A DNA stretch of 64,000 nucleotides, taken from NCBI RefSeq assembly GCF_001640805.2, contig NC_066836.1, positions 259,568 through 323,567 of the forward strand. Direction: 5' to 3'. This document shows positions 23,701 to 35,474 of this stretch, in pieces. The stretch comes from Lates calcarifer. Taxonomy: Eukaryota; Chordata; Actinopteri; Centropomidae. A program made the position numbers and the translations under genes. Position 1 is the stretch's first letter. Each line of letters begins with the position of its first letter. The notes beneath the pieces were generated by a model. The model saw only the letters and a program-made list of their open reading frames with translations. It did no database searches and was not told where the DNA came from.

Positions 23701-26206
23701 CATACTGAACATAACAGCATTACATTCATACATATACAGCCTGAGTGTTCCAGGCAGAACATCATTAACAGGAACAGCTCATTCTCAGACATGTGACCCA
23801 CGTGTTGACTGTAATCCAAGTATCTGAGAAATGATCACATATGTTCTGTGTCCTTCCATCTCATATTACAGATGAAGAATCCAGAGAACATGTGACCAGT
23901 CTCTCTGTCTTTGTTGGTTTGACATTGTGTCGTTAGAGTCTCTTTAAATTCCTCTAAACCCACTGAATTAACGTGCGCTCTTCATCTGAGAGATACGGTG
24001 CACGCCCCTTTAATCAACACGCACTAACTCTGATTAAGTTAACACCGACTCGATTGACCCACATCTGAACCACCGTCGTAGCGTTTAACACAGATCGAGG
24101 CAGTCAGGGTTTGTCAACCCCGACTTTACCTGAGAACCTGAGTTAAACCAGAGGAGGTTCAACTCCCTTCATAGTACAGACCTCAGGACTCAGGTTCAGT
24201 GAAAACTCTGAGTTTGTTAAACCTGAGCTGAAAGAAACTCCAGAACCTGGAGCAGGTTAGAACCTGGTCACAGAACATACCCAGGTTGATCTTGTGTTCG
24301 TATTTCCTCAGAGCTTTATCAGATGGAGTCGACGATGGCAGCGTCTTATTGGTCGGATTCTGTCTGTTGGACTGAAAATAAACAAACAAACTGCTGCTTT
24401 ATTAGTAATCAATCAGATTAATCAGACTGATCAGATTAATCAGACTGATCAGATTAATCAGACCTGACAGTTGAAAGTCGTCCTGTTGTATCTCTTGGTC
24501 AGATCTCCTCCTGCTGAACACCATGCCCACTCCTCTTCATCTTCATCATCATCATCATCATCATCATCCTCCTCCTCCTCCTCCTCCTCCTGGTGTGATG
24601 AAGGCTGCAGAGTGACATCACTGATCTGACTCAGGACAGCCGACACCTCTGATTGGCTGCTGCAGACACAGGAAGAGAAACAGAGTCAGGAACATGGCCT
24701 CCAGGTGAACACGTGAAGAATCACAGGAACACTGAACCTTGACTGACAGGAAGTAAACAAATAAACAACAACAACAACATGAGAGGAAAATACAAGGAGA
24801 GACAGCTGATCCATTAAAATGATCAAACAGTAAAAATAAAGAACTGATCAAAGAGTCCAGAGAAATGATCTTCATAAGATTTAATGAAACCACGTCTGCT
24901 GATGATGACGACGATGATGATGAAGACTCAGGCCAGAGGTCTGAACTATGAAGGGAGTTGAACCTCCTCTGGTTTAACTCAGGTTCTCAGGTAAAGTCGG
25001 GGTTGACAAACCCTGACTGCCTCGATCTGTGTTAAACGCTACGACGGTGGTTCAGATGTGGGTCAGTTGAGTCGGTGTTAACTTAATCAGAGTTAGTGCG
25101 TGTTGATTAAAGGGGCGTGCACCGTATCTCTCAGATGAAGAGCGCACGTTAATTCTGTGGGTTTAGAGGAATTTAAAGAGACTCTAACGACACAATGTCA
25201 AACCAACAAAGACAGAGAGACTGGTCACATGTTCTCTGGATTCTTCATCTGTAATATGAGATGGAAGGACACAGAACATATGTGATCATTTCTCAGATAC
25301 TTGGATTACAGTCAACACGTGGGTCACATGTCTGAGAATGAGCTGTTCCTGTTAATGATGTTCTGCCTGGAACACTCAGGCTGTATATGTATGAATGTAA
25401 AGCTGTTATGTTCAGTATGAACTTCATGTTAACAGTATTTCAGCCTCAGTGGAAACTGAACCTGGATCAAATAGAAACCTTCTATAAAGTGGTTCACATT
25501 CATATTTCCATCATTAATGCTGCTTGGTCTGTAGTCTACAATTACAACAGCCTGTCACTTTATATTGTCTTTCAGGACAATGACACCCCCCATTTAAAGG
25601 ATTATTGAAATCGATAATATGCAGCACTAATGATGCTAAACTCTGCTGCTTGACTGTGAGAAAGAAAATTACAAATGAAAATAACTGAGTGAAAGAGAAT
25701 AAAAACAGGTGGATCATAGAGATCCTCCCCGTCGCCACGACCCCCCACCAAGATCACGTTTCTCTCCTCTTCCTGTTTCACGAGTGTCTCCGCGTATACG
25801 TCCGCAGAGAGAGACCTGATCACGGATATTTGAAAATTTCATCAATTAATAATTTCTCCTCCTGGTTCCTGCTACAGAGTGAGGACGCTGAAACACTGAT
25901 CAGTCAATCAAACTGATCAATTAATGAGATCATCTGCAGATTAACTGGTGATAAAAAAACAACAGCAGCTCAAAGTCTGATCAATATCAGATGATGTTTG
26001 TGAACTGAGTATTGATCAGACCGTAAATGTTTCTGTGCTACAGCGCGTGGACCAGTCTGTTCGGCATGTAAACAACAAACAAACAAACAAACAACTCCTC
26101 TCTGGATCAGAACACAAACACCAGTAGAAACAGCAGAACCACACTGGTCTCACCTGTCCTCCTCTGCGTCATCAAACTGTCCAGGTACACACTCGACCAC
26201 CGACAT
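17704..26206 (-). CDS. riok1: RIO-family atypical kinase 1
   Basis: Cytoplasmic atypical kinase/ATPase of late 40S subunit maturation that also associates with PRMT5. About 17 coding exons, near 26154-26206, 24464-24659, 24284-24371, 22539-22608, 22414-22455, 22196-22291, 20902-21014, 20733-20815, 20471-20556, 20245-20383, 19761-19864, 19564-19671, 19305-19371, 19099-19216, 18104-18160, 17900-18018 and 17704-17817; total about 550 residues (human 568). The N-terminus is [17 protein letters not shown], then a Glu/Asp-rich run. The kinase part shows [15 protein letters not shown] (glycine-rich loop), [10 protein letters not shown] (Lys), [10 protein letters not shown] (catalytic Asp) and [13 protein letters not shown] (metal-binding Asp). 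The tail [13 protein letters not shown]...HVKKRKEK is the conserved basic end. TIR elements sit in its introns. Confidence 0.95.
18242..18927 (-). mobile_element. TIR element family B, copy 2
   Basis: Bounded by GAGCTCTGTTCTATGAAGCAGG and its inverted partner CCTGCTTCATGGAACAGAGCTC. About 685 bases, inverted relative to 5209-6045. It lies in the RIOK1 intron between the [12 protein letters not shown] exon and the preceding one. Confidence 0.85.
19943..20180. repeat. Repeat family D fragment (fish 'AGCTTAGC' type)
   Basis: Starts with TTAAAGGAGCAGTCCAACAT and contains TTTGTGCTAAGCTAGGCTAA. These two blocks recur together at 31070-31540, and one or the other at 30283-30680 and 43930-44040. This is a familiar dispersed fish repeat; class uncertain. 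Confidence 0.55.
20826..20905 (-). repeat. Tandemly repeated splice-donor segment at RIOK1 kinase exon
   Basis: On the minus strand the exon end AGAGTTCAG followed by GTCAGTAACACCACAGAAGA is repeated directly, and a third AGAGTTCAG follows. Two equivalent GT donors therefore stand about 29 bases apart at the end of the exon with GEFRF. Confidence 0.75.
21327..21446. mobile_element. Short tRNA-like fish repeat, copy 2
   Basis: GAAAGAGAGTGGGGGAATGA, CACGCAGTAAAGATCCGGCC and GGCTATGGGGGCGCCCCC match the block order of 12268-12365. It lies in the large RIOK1 intron (21015-22195), where I see no other gene. Confidence 0.6.
22735..22812. repeat. Small fold-back repeat family E, fragment
   Basis: ACATGATCTTCATCAACA...CTGATGAAGACCAGGTCATATGACTGAAAGCTCCA is self-complementary in its outer parts and resembles 40425-40525. 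Lies in a RIOK1 intron. Confidence 0.55.
23029..24186 (-). mobile_element. TIR element family A, copy 2 (longest copy)
   Basis: About 1.16 kb, bounded by GAGACCTGTTCTATGAAGCG on the left and the inverted relative TTCATAGTACAGACCTC on the right. It holds the same interior as 4222-5206 in reverse, plus the segment missing there. It is the best reference copy in the window. It lies within a RIOK1 intron. No transposase is recognisable. Confidence 0.85.
24933..25690 (+). mobile_element. TIR element family A, copy 3 (right end altered)
   Basis: Begins AGAGGTCTGAACTATGAAGG and follows copy 1 closely to about 25690. There it departs into unrelated sequence (AAAAACAGGTGGATCATAGA...), so the right inverted repeat is missing. 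It lies in RIOK1 intron 1, in the opposite orientation to copy 2. Confidence 0.8.
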
Positions 26207-26491
26207 GACGTCACGCTATATTGGTTTACCAAAACCAGAATCTGAACCGCGCCCGGACTGATCCGGACTGAGAGAGAGCCGCTCCGTGTGATCTCCGTCA
26301 GCAGCGTGTTCTCTACACTACCGGGTCTAAACACGTGAGTACGGCGAGAGAAGAGGGTCCCCAACCGGGAGCCGCTCGTGACGTCACCCACCCACGTGAT
26401 CTGCGGTGAAAAAAGGAAAGTTACACGAAACTGATCAGAAATCAGATCAATACATGATCAATAAAACACAGAATTTATAAGACCGAACAGT

Positions 26492-26547
<56 letters not shown>

Positions 26548-26641
26548 GGCAGGAGGCAGCGGTTTGACCTCCAGCCCTGAGGAGGAGGAGGAGGAAGATG
26601 TCCTCCGGCAGTCAGCAGGTCCTCAGTCTGTCTGCACGCAG

Positions 26642-26685
<44 letters not shown>

Positions 26686-27133
26686 TTCTCACCGGGTTCA
26701 GGTGTTTCTGACTTGAAATATGATCATCGGTGACGTCAGTGTTAGCATCATTGATAATGATCAGAAATCTTGTGAAGTGTCTGTGAATCAATAATCGTGA
26801 CTGTGTAATAAAATTGGTTTAACTGGTTACCTGTGGTTACCTGTGGCAGCCTGATGACGTCACATACGTTGAGTTTATTTGAATCTTTAAGAAGAAGTGA
26901 CGTTTTTCAGTAAAGTTGGAGTTTGTAGGTTAATTAATGGATCATTTTAAAATCAAACTAAACAAATGTGAACCGGTCATTTCCCCGTTGTAATGATTCA
27001 TTTATTTTAATTGACTGTTGACTGCTGCTTTTAATTTGAAATCCCCTCACAGGAAGTATCCGCTAGCGTGTTAGCCGTTAGCTCTCCGATCACAGATCGG
27101 TGTTTTTCAGAGTTGAATAAAGTTTGGGTGAAT
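26207..27133. promoter_or_regulatory. Divergent intergenic region RIOK1-RPP40
   Basis: About 930 bases between two start codons facing away from each other, so it should hold both promoters. It contains a GT run (26492-26543) and a CA run (26643-26682) around a GAG-rich block, which together could fold back. CG-rich sequence lies near the RIOK1 ATG (26240-26400). Confidence 0.55.
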
Positions 27134-29715
27134 ATGTCTGTGGATCTGGATCAGACTCCGCGGTCTCTGCTGATCTCTGAGCGCTCCAGTTTCCTGGATG
27201 AGAAGAGCCGGATCAGTTCCCAGGTGGAGCAGCAGCACTTCAACTACAAGGTGAGAGCGTTAGCATGTTCGCATGTTAGCACGGACAGTTCCGTTAGTTT
27301 AGCTCTGAGATAAAAATGTCAGACACTCCCGCAGCTGCGTCAGCTCAGAGTTACCTAGTACTGTTAGTTAACTGGTGTTAACTAATGTTAACTAACAGAT
27401 GAGTTAGCAGTTAGCATGCTAACAGAGATAAAGGAAACAAAGAGTTTACACGTGCTAGGCACGGAATTTCAAAGTAAAAGTCTGGCTTCTCTCTGGACGG
27501 TGACATTAGAACCAGACTCACCTAACTATGGTAGTACAGGTGTGGGGTACTTGTACTTTATTTGAATATTTCCACTACTTCATGCTGTCAGAGTAAATAT
27601 TGTACTTTATACTACTTTAGTTACTTTACCAGTGGTTCAGATCATAAAATATTATCAACCAATAAACGATGATCTATCACAGATTACTCTGCTGCAGTTA
27701 CAGATGAACACATGAATGCATTAATAATCCAGTAACTATATCCTTCAGAATGAGTACTTTTACTTATTACTTCAGGTATACTTTGATACTCAGACTTGTA
27801 GGAAAATGTATTTCTGCTCTGTGGTATTGGTACTTTTACTTCAGTAAAGGATCTGAGTACTCCTGATATTTAATGTGTTCATTCAACACTCATTAATGAA
27901 GAAATCGTTTAATTATAAATCTAATGTTCAGGAGCCATTTTTAACTTGTCACCTGTAATCACAGGTGTGTTAAATACACCTGTCAGGAAACACAGGGAAT
28001 AACCACAACAGTCTTTGAATAATCATAATGAACATTTCTGACACCAATGTGCAGGTGTCTGTGCTCCTGCCTGAGTGTGGCCCCACCCCCTCTCACCTGG
28101 ACTCAGTGTTAAACAGTTTCAGCAGTTTCTACCTGATCAGGCAGCTGCCCATCTATGAACTGCTGGATAAACACTTCCTGGAGACCGCCGTGTACCAAGG
28201 TAACATCTGTACACACCTGTATCAGCTGAGACTTACCTGTCCACTGACTGTGTGTATGTCTTTCAGGTAGTGTGTACGGTTTGTCGTACAGGACCAGGGT
28301 TGATGAAGAAAACTGTGTTGCTCTGATGCCAAATGGTAAAAACGTCCCTCCTCTTCCTCTCTGATGATGATGATGAAAAAATGTCTACATCACTTCCTGT
28401 GTTTACCTGTGTCTGCAGGTCGTCTGTGCCTCTCTCTAGACAAAGACTCCTTCCAGGTGTTGGGAGTTGAGGGGAAACCGTCCAGATTCAATCACAGAGC
28501 GAACAGCAGATACGGTCTGGACTCATTTATCACCACATCCAACTTTACCTGAACAGGTGTTATGGTCCGCTCAGCATTGCCCCCCCAAAACACCACCTCC
28601 TTTAAGGAGGATAAGAGGACAGTTAGTGCTGCAGTCACTTTACCTTAGTGTCTGCGAGCTGATTGGTTGACCCAGCTCCCTGTCAGGAGGCAGGGTCACA
28701 CCTGTAGAGTTGTGAACAAGCATCACTGTCTGAGTATCTGTGTGTATTTGTACTGCAGTAGAGTGAGTATTGTGTGTATTTGTACTGCAGTAGTATCTGT
28801 GGATCTGACTGACAGCAGCATGGCTCCCGGTGGGCGGGGTTACCTGAGGCTACTCACAGGTCTGAGGTCACGACTTCACCTGAAGACCGACTTCGTGCTG
28901 TCGCATCATCCAGGTGAGACACATCTGTGTGTTACCCATGATCCTCTGCTGCTGCTACATGGCATATTTTACCCATAACCCCCTGCTGTCTGTCCCTCAG
29001 GGGGCGGAGCCTCTCTGCAGTCCCTCCTGTCTCGTCACGATTGGTCAGAGCACAGACCTGAGATCAGCCACCATGCTCTGACGAATCTGTCCTGCCCTGC
29101 CCTGCCAACCTCTGACCTGCAGTCATGTGACCCTCACAGCTTCCTGGAATGGCTGGGAGCCATGGACGCTGATGTCAGCTGGTGACGACCACTCTCTTTT
29201 TACCTGCTCTGTAAACTCACCTGTTGGCAGGAAGCTGTAAAGTCGTCTTCTGTGTTTTCAGTGAGAACTCGTCCAGCAGCTTCCTGTCCTCACTGGTTTG
29301 TCCTGAACCAAAGACGACACTGAGTCGAGCTCTGAGTGTCTCCGTCTGCGGACTGCTGCTTCCACAGGACATCCACCGACTCATCCAGGAGCTCAGGTGA
29401 GACCACACCTGACACCCGATGAACACGACACAGCGTGGTGGCTCAGAGCTGGAGCATCTGTGGTGATATAAAAACACCACAGGTGACAGTGTGTCACTCC
29501 CTCACCTGTCCTGCAGGTGTTACCTGGAGCAGCCTCGGCTGGAGTCCTGGGCATCTCTGACGGTTCACGGCTTCGTTGACAGTCCGGTGTCGTGGGGCGG
29601 CGGTGAGCACGGAGTCCTGAGAGGAGGAGAGAACCTCTACACCCTGTTGATGTTCCACGACCACACCTACCACCTACACCTGGCCACAGGCGCACACGAC
29701 ACCTGTCCACCATGA
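27134..29715 (+). CDS. rpp40: Ribonuclease P/MRP protein subunit p40
   Basis: Protein subunit of nuclear RNase P (tRNA 5' processing) and RNase MRP (rRNA processing). Eight coding exons: 27134-27250, 28055-28199, 28267-28335, 28419-28514, 28791-28913, 29001-29181, 29262-29396 and 29517-29715. All have GT/AG borders and matching phases, giving about 350 residues. Recognisable blocks are YGLSYRTRVDEENCVALMPN, GRLCLSLDKDSFQVLGVEGK and VDLTDSSMAPGGRGY. The family's strongly conserved end is also present, with HGFVDSPVSWGGGEHG, GGENLYTLLMF and a final Cys-Pro-Pro. A candidate AATAAA signal is at 29876-29881. Confidence 0.95.
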
Positions 29716-29875
29716 TGTCATCAGCAGCCGTCTGTACAGTTTTCATTTGTACCTGGATCAGGTTTTGTTGTAGAAACCTGGTTCAGGTCAGTTCTGATTA
29801 AAACGTCTCAAATTAAAAACCTGAGTTGAATTAAAGTAAATTTTTTTTTTTTTTTAACTGAAGAGATTTGATTCA

Positions 29876-29881
29876 AATAAA
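29876..29881 (+). terminator. Candidate polyadenylation signal of RPP40
   Basis: AATAAA about 160 bases after the stop codon. Confidence 0.5.
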
Positions 29882-30282
29882 AACATTAGAAATTGACTTA
29901 ATCTCAGCTGAGTTTCTGTCAATGTTTAATAATGGTTTGTTTGTGTTGATCCAGTTTATTAGTTTCTCTGTAGATTTTTAACCTGAAACTTTTCTCATCA
30001 TAACAGACTAAGGTGATTATAGTGACTTCAGAGCTTATATTTATTATTTCAGCCTGTTAAACATTCAGTCCTTTCAAAATAAACCAACATGAAGAAGAAA
30101 ACCAGATGTTTCTGTCAGATCTTCAGGAACTGGTTTTTATTGGTTTATTTTGTTTTTGTACAAAAACTTCTGTCAAATGATTTAGAAAAGTTGTTTATGA
30201 ATTTCCTGTTGTCGTTGACAGTTACAGTTAAGTCTGGACCAGTAAAGTCTGGATCACTGACTGAGGCTGATTATTCCTGTTG

Positions 30283-30680
30283 AAGGAGCAGTTCAACAGC
30301 CTAGCTTAGCACAAAAACTGCAGTTAGCCTAGCTTAGCATAAAAACTGCAGACCTTTAGCTTAGCATAAAAACTGCAGACAGTTAGCATAGCTTAGCATA
30401 AAAACTGACTCACTGAGCTCTAAGAAACATCAGTCTGTTCACAGCCTCCTTCTTCTGAGGTGGACGGTGCAGGTAGAATATTCTCACATTAAAACTCCAG
30501 ACAGGTGTGTTCAACAGGTAAGGGCGTTAATGTAAAACCACCTGTTAAATACTGACCCATTACAAAATCACAGATTTAACCTTTGATCTTCAGAGGAGCT
30601 GAGAAATAGAGCCAGGTTGTTGCTCCACTGTTTCCTGTATTTATGCTAAGCTAAGCTAATTGTTCCTCCTGTTTTGAGCC
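30283..30680. repeat. Repeat family D fragment with local tandem units
   Basis: TTAGCTTAGCATAAAAACTGCAGAC is repeated three to four times near 30300-30405, followed by ATGCTAAGCTAAGCTAATTG near 30642. The rest of 29716-31070 appears non-coding. Confidence 0.55.
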
Positions 30681-31069
30681 TTTATGCTAAGTTAATCAGC
30701 TGCTGGCTGTAGGATTCATTTAACTGTTGAACTGCACCTTTGAAGTTCTCAGGTGAACCTGGAGGACTTACTGACATGTGACAGATCTGTTTAATCTGAC
30801 CTGTAAGAAATCACCTGGACAGATAATCACATGACTGACAGGCCCCACCCACAGCGCAGCGTCACCTCCCATGATTCCCGACAGGCTGAACAGGAGTGTA
30901 AAGCTGCAGTTTGTCCTGATGGAGGCGCTGCAGTAAACACAAGTCTGTAACAAGAGCTGCAGCTGAGGAAACAAAGGTCAAAGGTCTGCGTTAGTTCATT
31001 TCCTGCTTCTGCTCCACTTTAATCCAACAGGGAGAAATTCATTCTGGGAGAAGGTCAGAGGTCATCTCC

Positions 31070-31540
31070 ATTTAAAGGAACAGTCCCACATTTCATCTGA
31101 CTCCTGTTCTCTGTCTGAGGCTTGAGTTTCATCTCTCTCTGCACACAGAGCACGTTAGCCTAGCTTAGCACAAAGTCACAGATAACATCACCGAGTGTCT
31201 CGGTCCATCCTGCAGCAGTTTATCACAGTCCCATTAAAATACGTTAATAATCATTTGTTGAGTTTAAGGTAAAATATTGATCAGCTGTCTGAGCTGTTCC
31301 ACTGAGTTCTACTGTGAATCCTCTGTTGTTCCTCTGTTAAAGCCTTTAGCTGATATCATGAAACATCAAATTGATTGTATTACAAGTAACACACACCTGT
31401 CAGACCAAACTGAGGGATCAACACCTGAACACACATGCTCATTGTCTGAAAGTCACTGTGGGTTAAATGAGGTAAGCTAGTAGTCTCTGCTTCCAGTCTT
31501 TGTGCTAAGCTAGGCTAAACACATCCTGGACGTGTGGTGG
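31070..31540. repeat. Repeat family D, longer copy
   Basis: Begins TTAAAGGAACAGTCCCACAT, contains CGTTAGCCTAGCTTAGCACA and ends near TTTGTGCTAAGCTAGGCTAA. Lies downstream of CDYL. Confidence 0.55.
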
Positions 31541-31721
31541 GGACACAGGTGAAACAGATCTTCGTATCAAACACCTGGAACAGCTGGAGTGATGATAATT
31601 TAAAGTTTAACAACAAAAAGAAAACGTTCAGAGTTTCCTGTTGAACTCTTAGTCACTGCTCCAACCCAGAGGATCAGAGTCATCTGAGCTCCAGATCCCT
31701 GTCCTGGTCCAGTTCCAGGTC

Positions 31722-34700
31722 CTAGCAGAGATCGGTTCTCCTCTGCAGGTACTGCAGGATGGAGTCTGTTCCCTGTGACGAACCCCAGACTCTCTTCAGG
31801 GCTTCACACTCGCGCTCGTTAGCTTGCTCCAGAGCACTGCGGCTGGTGTTCCTCATCAGGGCTTTGGACTCCCTCAGGACCTGCAGGACAGGAAGTGGAA
31901 CCAACAAGACACAGAGGGTGAGGAAGAAGAAGAAGATGAGGAGCAGACAGGTATAAATATGAAAAAACTGACCAGAGAGTCGACGGTCACCAGCTCTTTG
32001 ATCCTCAGCATCACTTCCTGTGTGAAGGTTCCCGGCCACAGAACCTGAGACACCAAACCCTTACAGCACGCCTCCTGAGCCGTCAACTTCCTGCCGCTCA
32101 GCAACAGCTCGTTAGCCTGGAACAGGACACTTAGCTTAGCCTGGAACATTTAACCTGCTAAGTGAAGTGGTGAGGGTAAATGAAGTGGTGAACTGACTGA
32201 GGCAAGGCCCATGATACGAGGGAAGGTGAAGGACGAGCAGGCGTCGGGCGTCTGGCCGTAGGACGTGTACGGTGTCTGGAACCAGGCCTTCTCATTGGCC
32301 CACACTACATCGCACAGAGGCAGGATGGCGGCGCCGAGGCCCAGCGCTGGCCCATTCACCGCCGCCACAATCGGCTTCCTGAACTGGATGAAGGTGTTGA
32401 CGAAGGTCCTGATGTGGAGGAAGCAGAGGTCAGAGGTCAACACCTAACTGATGACACCACACAGCGTTACCACAGCAATTCAAAGGGCATCACCTGATGG
32501 TTTCAGCCATCTTAATGCTCTCCTTCTTCCTGTCATCTGTCAGGCGTCTGATGAAGTACAGGAAGTCGAGGCCAAAGCAGAAGATGCTGCCGACAGCGCC
32601 GAGTAACACCAGCTTACTGTCATCTGACGCCGCCGTCGCCATGGCACTCTGAATCTCCTTCATCACCTGAGGAGGAGGAGAGGAGACAGCATGGCTGCTG
32701 AGCTCAGTAACCATGACAACAGTTTCACAGTTTAACCTGAGTGTGTTCAGGTGTGTTTGGACAGGCAATGTCAGAGTTCAGGGGGGCGTGGTCTAATGTT
32801 AGGGGTGTAGTCTAACACAGGGGGTGTGACCTCACCTCAGGGTTGAGTGTGTTGTTCTCGGAGCTCTTGGTGGACAGCAGGATGTGGGTGAACCCGTCCT
32901 GTTTCTTCACCACGATGTCTCGGTAACGGTAGGCGCTCTCTGTCTGTCGAACGCTGAACCTTAGACGTTTGTCGAAGGCAGAACGTTCCTCTAGACGCCG
33001 TTTCCCTGTCACACTGGTTGCTCCAGTGACAGCACTCTGCACAACTGACATCCCATTGGCAGCGACAGCTTCCATCAACGCGGAGTTACCTGCAGGAAAC
33101 AAAACACTGTCGTCACAGCGAAACAAACATGGAGTTTAACACGACCTGTGTTCACCTGAACCCCCGATCTGTCGTCATGGATTCCACTTTATTGCTCAGG
33201 TAGATCTGAATAAAAAGATCATCATCCATGTTGGAAAGTAAAGAAGGAAACAGATTCAGACTCAGAGATACTTTCATTATGTTAGAAACAAACAGTTATT
33301 CAGTCGTTTCCGCAGAGAAACTCTGGTTCTGACCTGAGACTGAGCTCAGACACATCAGTACAGAGCAGCACAGAGAAAACTAAATGTCGTCCAACCTCTT
33401 CAACAAATTACTGTGTCGACAAGTCAGATGACTGCGTACTACGTGACCTTTGACCTCACCTGTGCCACTGAGGGAGCGCATGGCGGCAGGTGTGATGGGG
33501 GCTCGGGGCGGGGGTACGGGGTTCTGGCTGCGGGGTCTGGTCCCCATGCGGGCCCTCTCCTCTCCGGGCCCCAGCTGGACTCCGGCGGGTTTCTCCAGCA
33601 GTGCAACCTCAGGTGGGACCAGGTGAGCCTCCTGAGCTCCGGCCTCCAAGCTGTGAGCCGCCTCGCTGGGAGACTCCTCTGAGTCCAGACGGCTGTTCAT
33701 CGGACTCTTGGGGACCAGGATCTTGATGCCGGTCTTGGACAGATCCACGCTACGGCGGGCCGAGCCAGCTGGAGCCGTGGACATCAGACCACTGAATCTG
33801 TCAGCCGGCTGCTGAGAGCCAATGGAGGCCGGGCGGGCAGGGCCGACAGGGGGCGGGTGAGCCGGGCCGACCGGAGGTTTTACCTGGTTACAGTCTCCAG
33901 TTAAACCTATGCTGATGTCACTGCTGATGTCAGCACGAGCTGCGGGGGAGGGCGGCGGCCTGAAGGGCAGTCTGTGGGCGGAGCTGAGGTGGAGGGCAGG
34001 CGAGCTTCGGGTGGAACGTAGTAACGTGGTGTCTCTCTGGCACTGGGCGTACTGACGGTTAAACTCGTGGACATAGATCATACAGGTGGACAGGTGACTC
34101 TCAGGCTCCCAGGTGTCCTCCTCTGAACCGTAACCTCTCCACCTGACCAGGTACTCCACCTTCCCCTTTTTGTTCTTCCTCTTATCCACGATCCTCTCCA
34201 CCTGCAGCAGGAACAGAGCTCTGTTAGTGAAGCTCCACCTTCAGCAGGAGGGTTAGTTACCTGATGATGTCAGACACAGGTGTATACAATCAGACAGTTG
34301 GCAGGTAAGCACACCTGAGATCAGCAGGTACAGTCCTGCTCCTGGCTCCTCTCAGTTTAAAACTGACTTTATGTCATCTTCAGAATCAGATCAAATGAAC
34401 CAGTTTTTTATTTTAACACAATGTTTAAAGCAACACTCTGTAACTTTAGCCGAGCAGCAGCGCCCCCTGCTGCTACAGGTCCTTATTACAAGATTCTGTT
34501 TCAAGTCCAAGTGGTTAGCAACGTGTCGCTAGAAGCTAACAGCTAACATACAGGAAACAATCTGAGCGGACTCTGACTGTTGATATTTCCATCAGTTTCC
34601 TGGATATCAGAGATGAATGCTGGTTTTAAACTAATCTACAGTTTTATTTACTCTGAACCTGATGCACCTGAAAAACTACAGTTACACAGAGCAACAACAG

Positions 34701-35474
34701 AGGCTTCGTTCTCCCTGTTACACTGAAACATCACAGCGAATCAGAGTTTAAATAGCTACAGAACTCATCTGTGAAGAACCTGACAGACTAAGAGCAGGTG
34801 TACAGAGGAGACCTGCTGAACACGGGGGTCAGAGCGAGTTTTCACTCTTTACTTCACTTTGGATGAAGTTCACTGAGATAAAAACTAGTCATGAATTTAT
34901 CTTTAAAACGTCCTCACTTTACTTACAAGACTAAAACTTGTACACAGCGCTGTAAAACACATCTTCTGAATTTTGTATTAGAGAAGTAGTTTAATAAATT
35001 AAATCGAGTGGGATCTGACTCAGGGTCTGTGCTCAGGTTCACGCCTTCTTATTTCACAGTGACGTTTAGAACCTGTTTCATCATTAAAGTGTGATAAAAC
35101 AGAAAATACAGAATCACTTATTATTTACTCACCGCCTCCAGCTGTTTGCAACAATGATCTACGACGATATAATCAGTTAAATTAATCATTCTCTCAGCAT
35201 CCTGCAGACTCCACCACCCTGTTAGCACCAGGCTAACACCAGGCTAACTCTGCGGCTACTTAGAGTCAGTCCGTCTGTAGTTTTTATCTGGACCAAAATA
35301 ACCGACTGAGAGTCTCTGACTCACGTTAATGAGTCAAGCAGCTGCTAACTAACCAGTTTATCTAACTTTATTGTAGTTCATCAGTTCATAAACTTGACTC
35401 TGAACTCTGCCATTAGCCACCATTAGCATGTTAGCATTAGCTCGCGTCACCTCGTAGAACTCCTCCGTAGCCAT
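31722..35474 (-). CDS. cdyl: Chromodomain Y-like protein
   Basis: Nuclear transcriptional corepressor that reads repressive histone-methyl marks and has a crotonase-fold domain reported to act on crotonyl-CoA. Seven coding exons: 35451-35474, 33460-34201, 32836-33089, 32494-32666, 32198-32408, 31973-32116 and 31722-31880, giving about 568 residues. Exon 1 encodes MATEEFYE, matching the short-isoform start. The chromodomain follows (VERIVDKRKNKKGK, YLVRWRGYGSEEDTWEPESHL). The disordered middle shows GIKILVPKSP and ERARMGTRPR. The C-terminal domain runs from FDKRLRFSVRQTESAYRYRD through GPALGLGAAILPLCDVVWAN to AQEACCKGLVSQVLWPGTF and EQANERECEALKRVWGSSQG. All phases join. Its upstream region contains CG-rich sequence near 35440-35530. 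Confidence 0.95.
34425..34800. repeat. Dispersed fish repeat fragment in CDYL intron 1
   Basis: TTTAAAGCAACACTCTGTAACT followed by GCAGCAGCGCCCCCTGCTGC is the usual start of an abundant fish repeat. No gene seen in 34202-35450. Confidence 0.45.
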
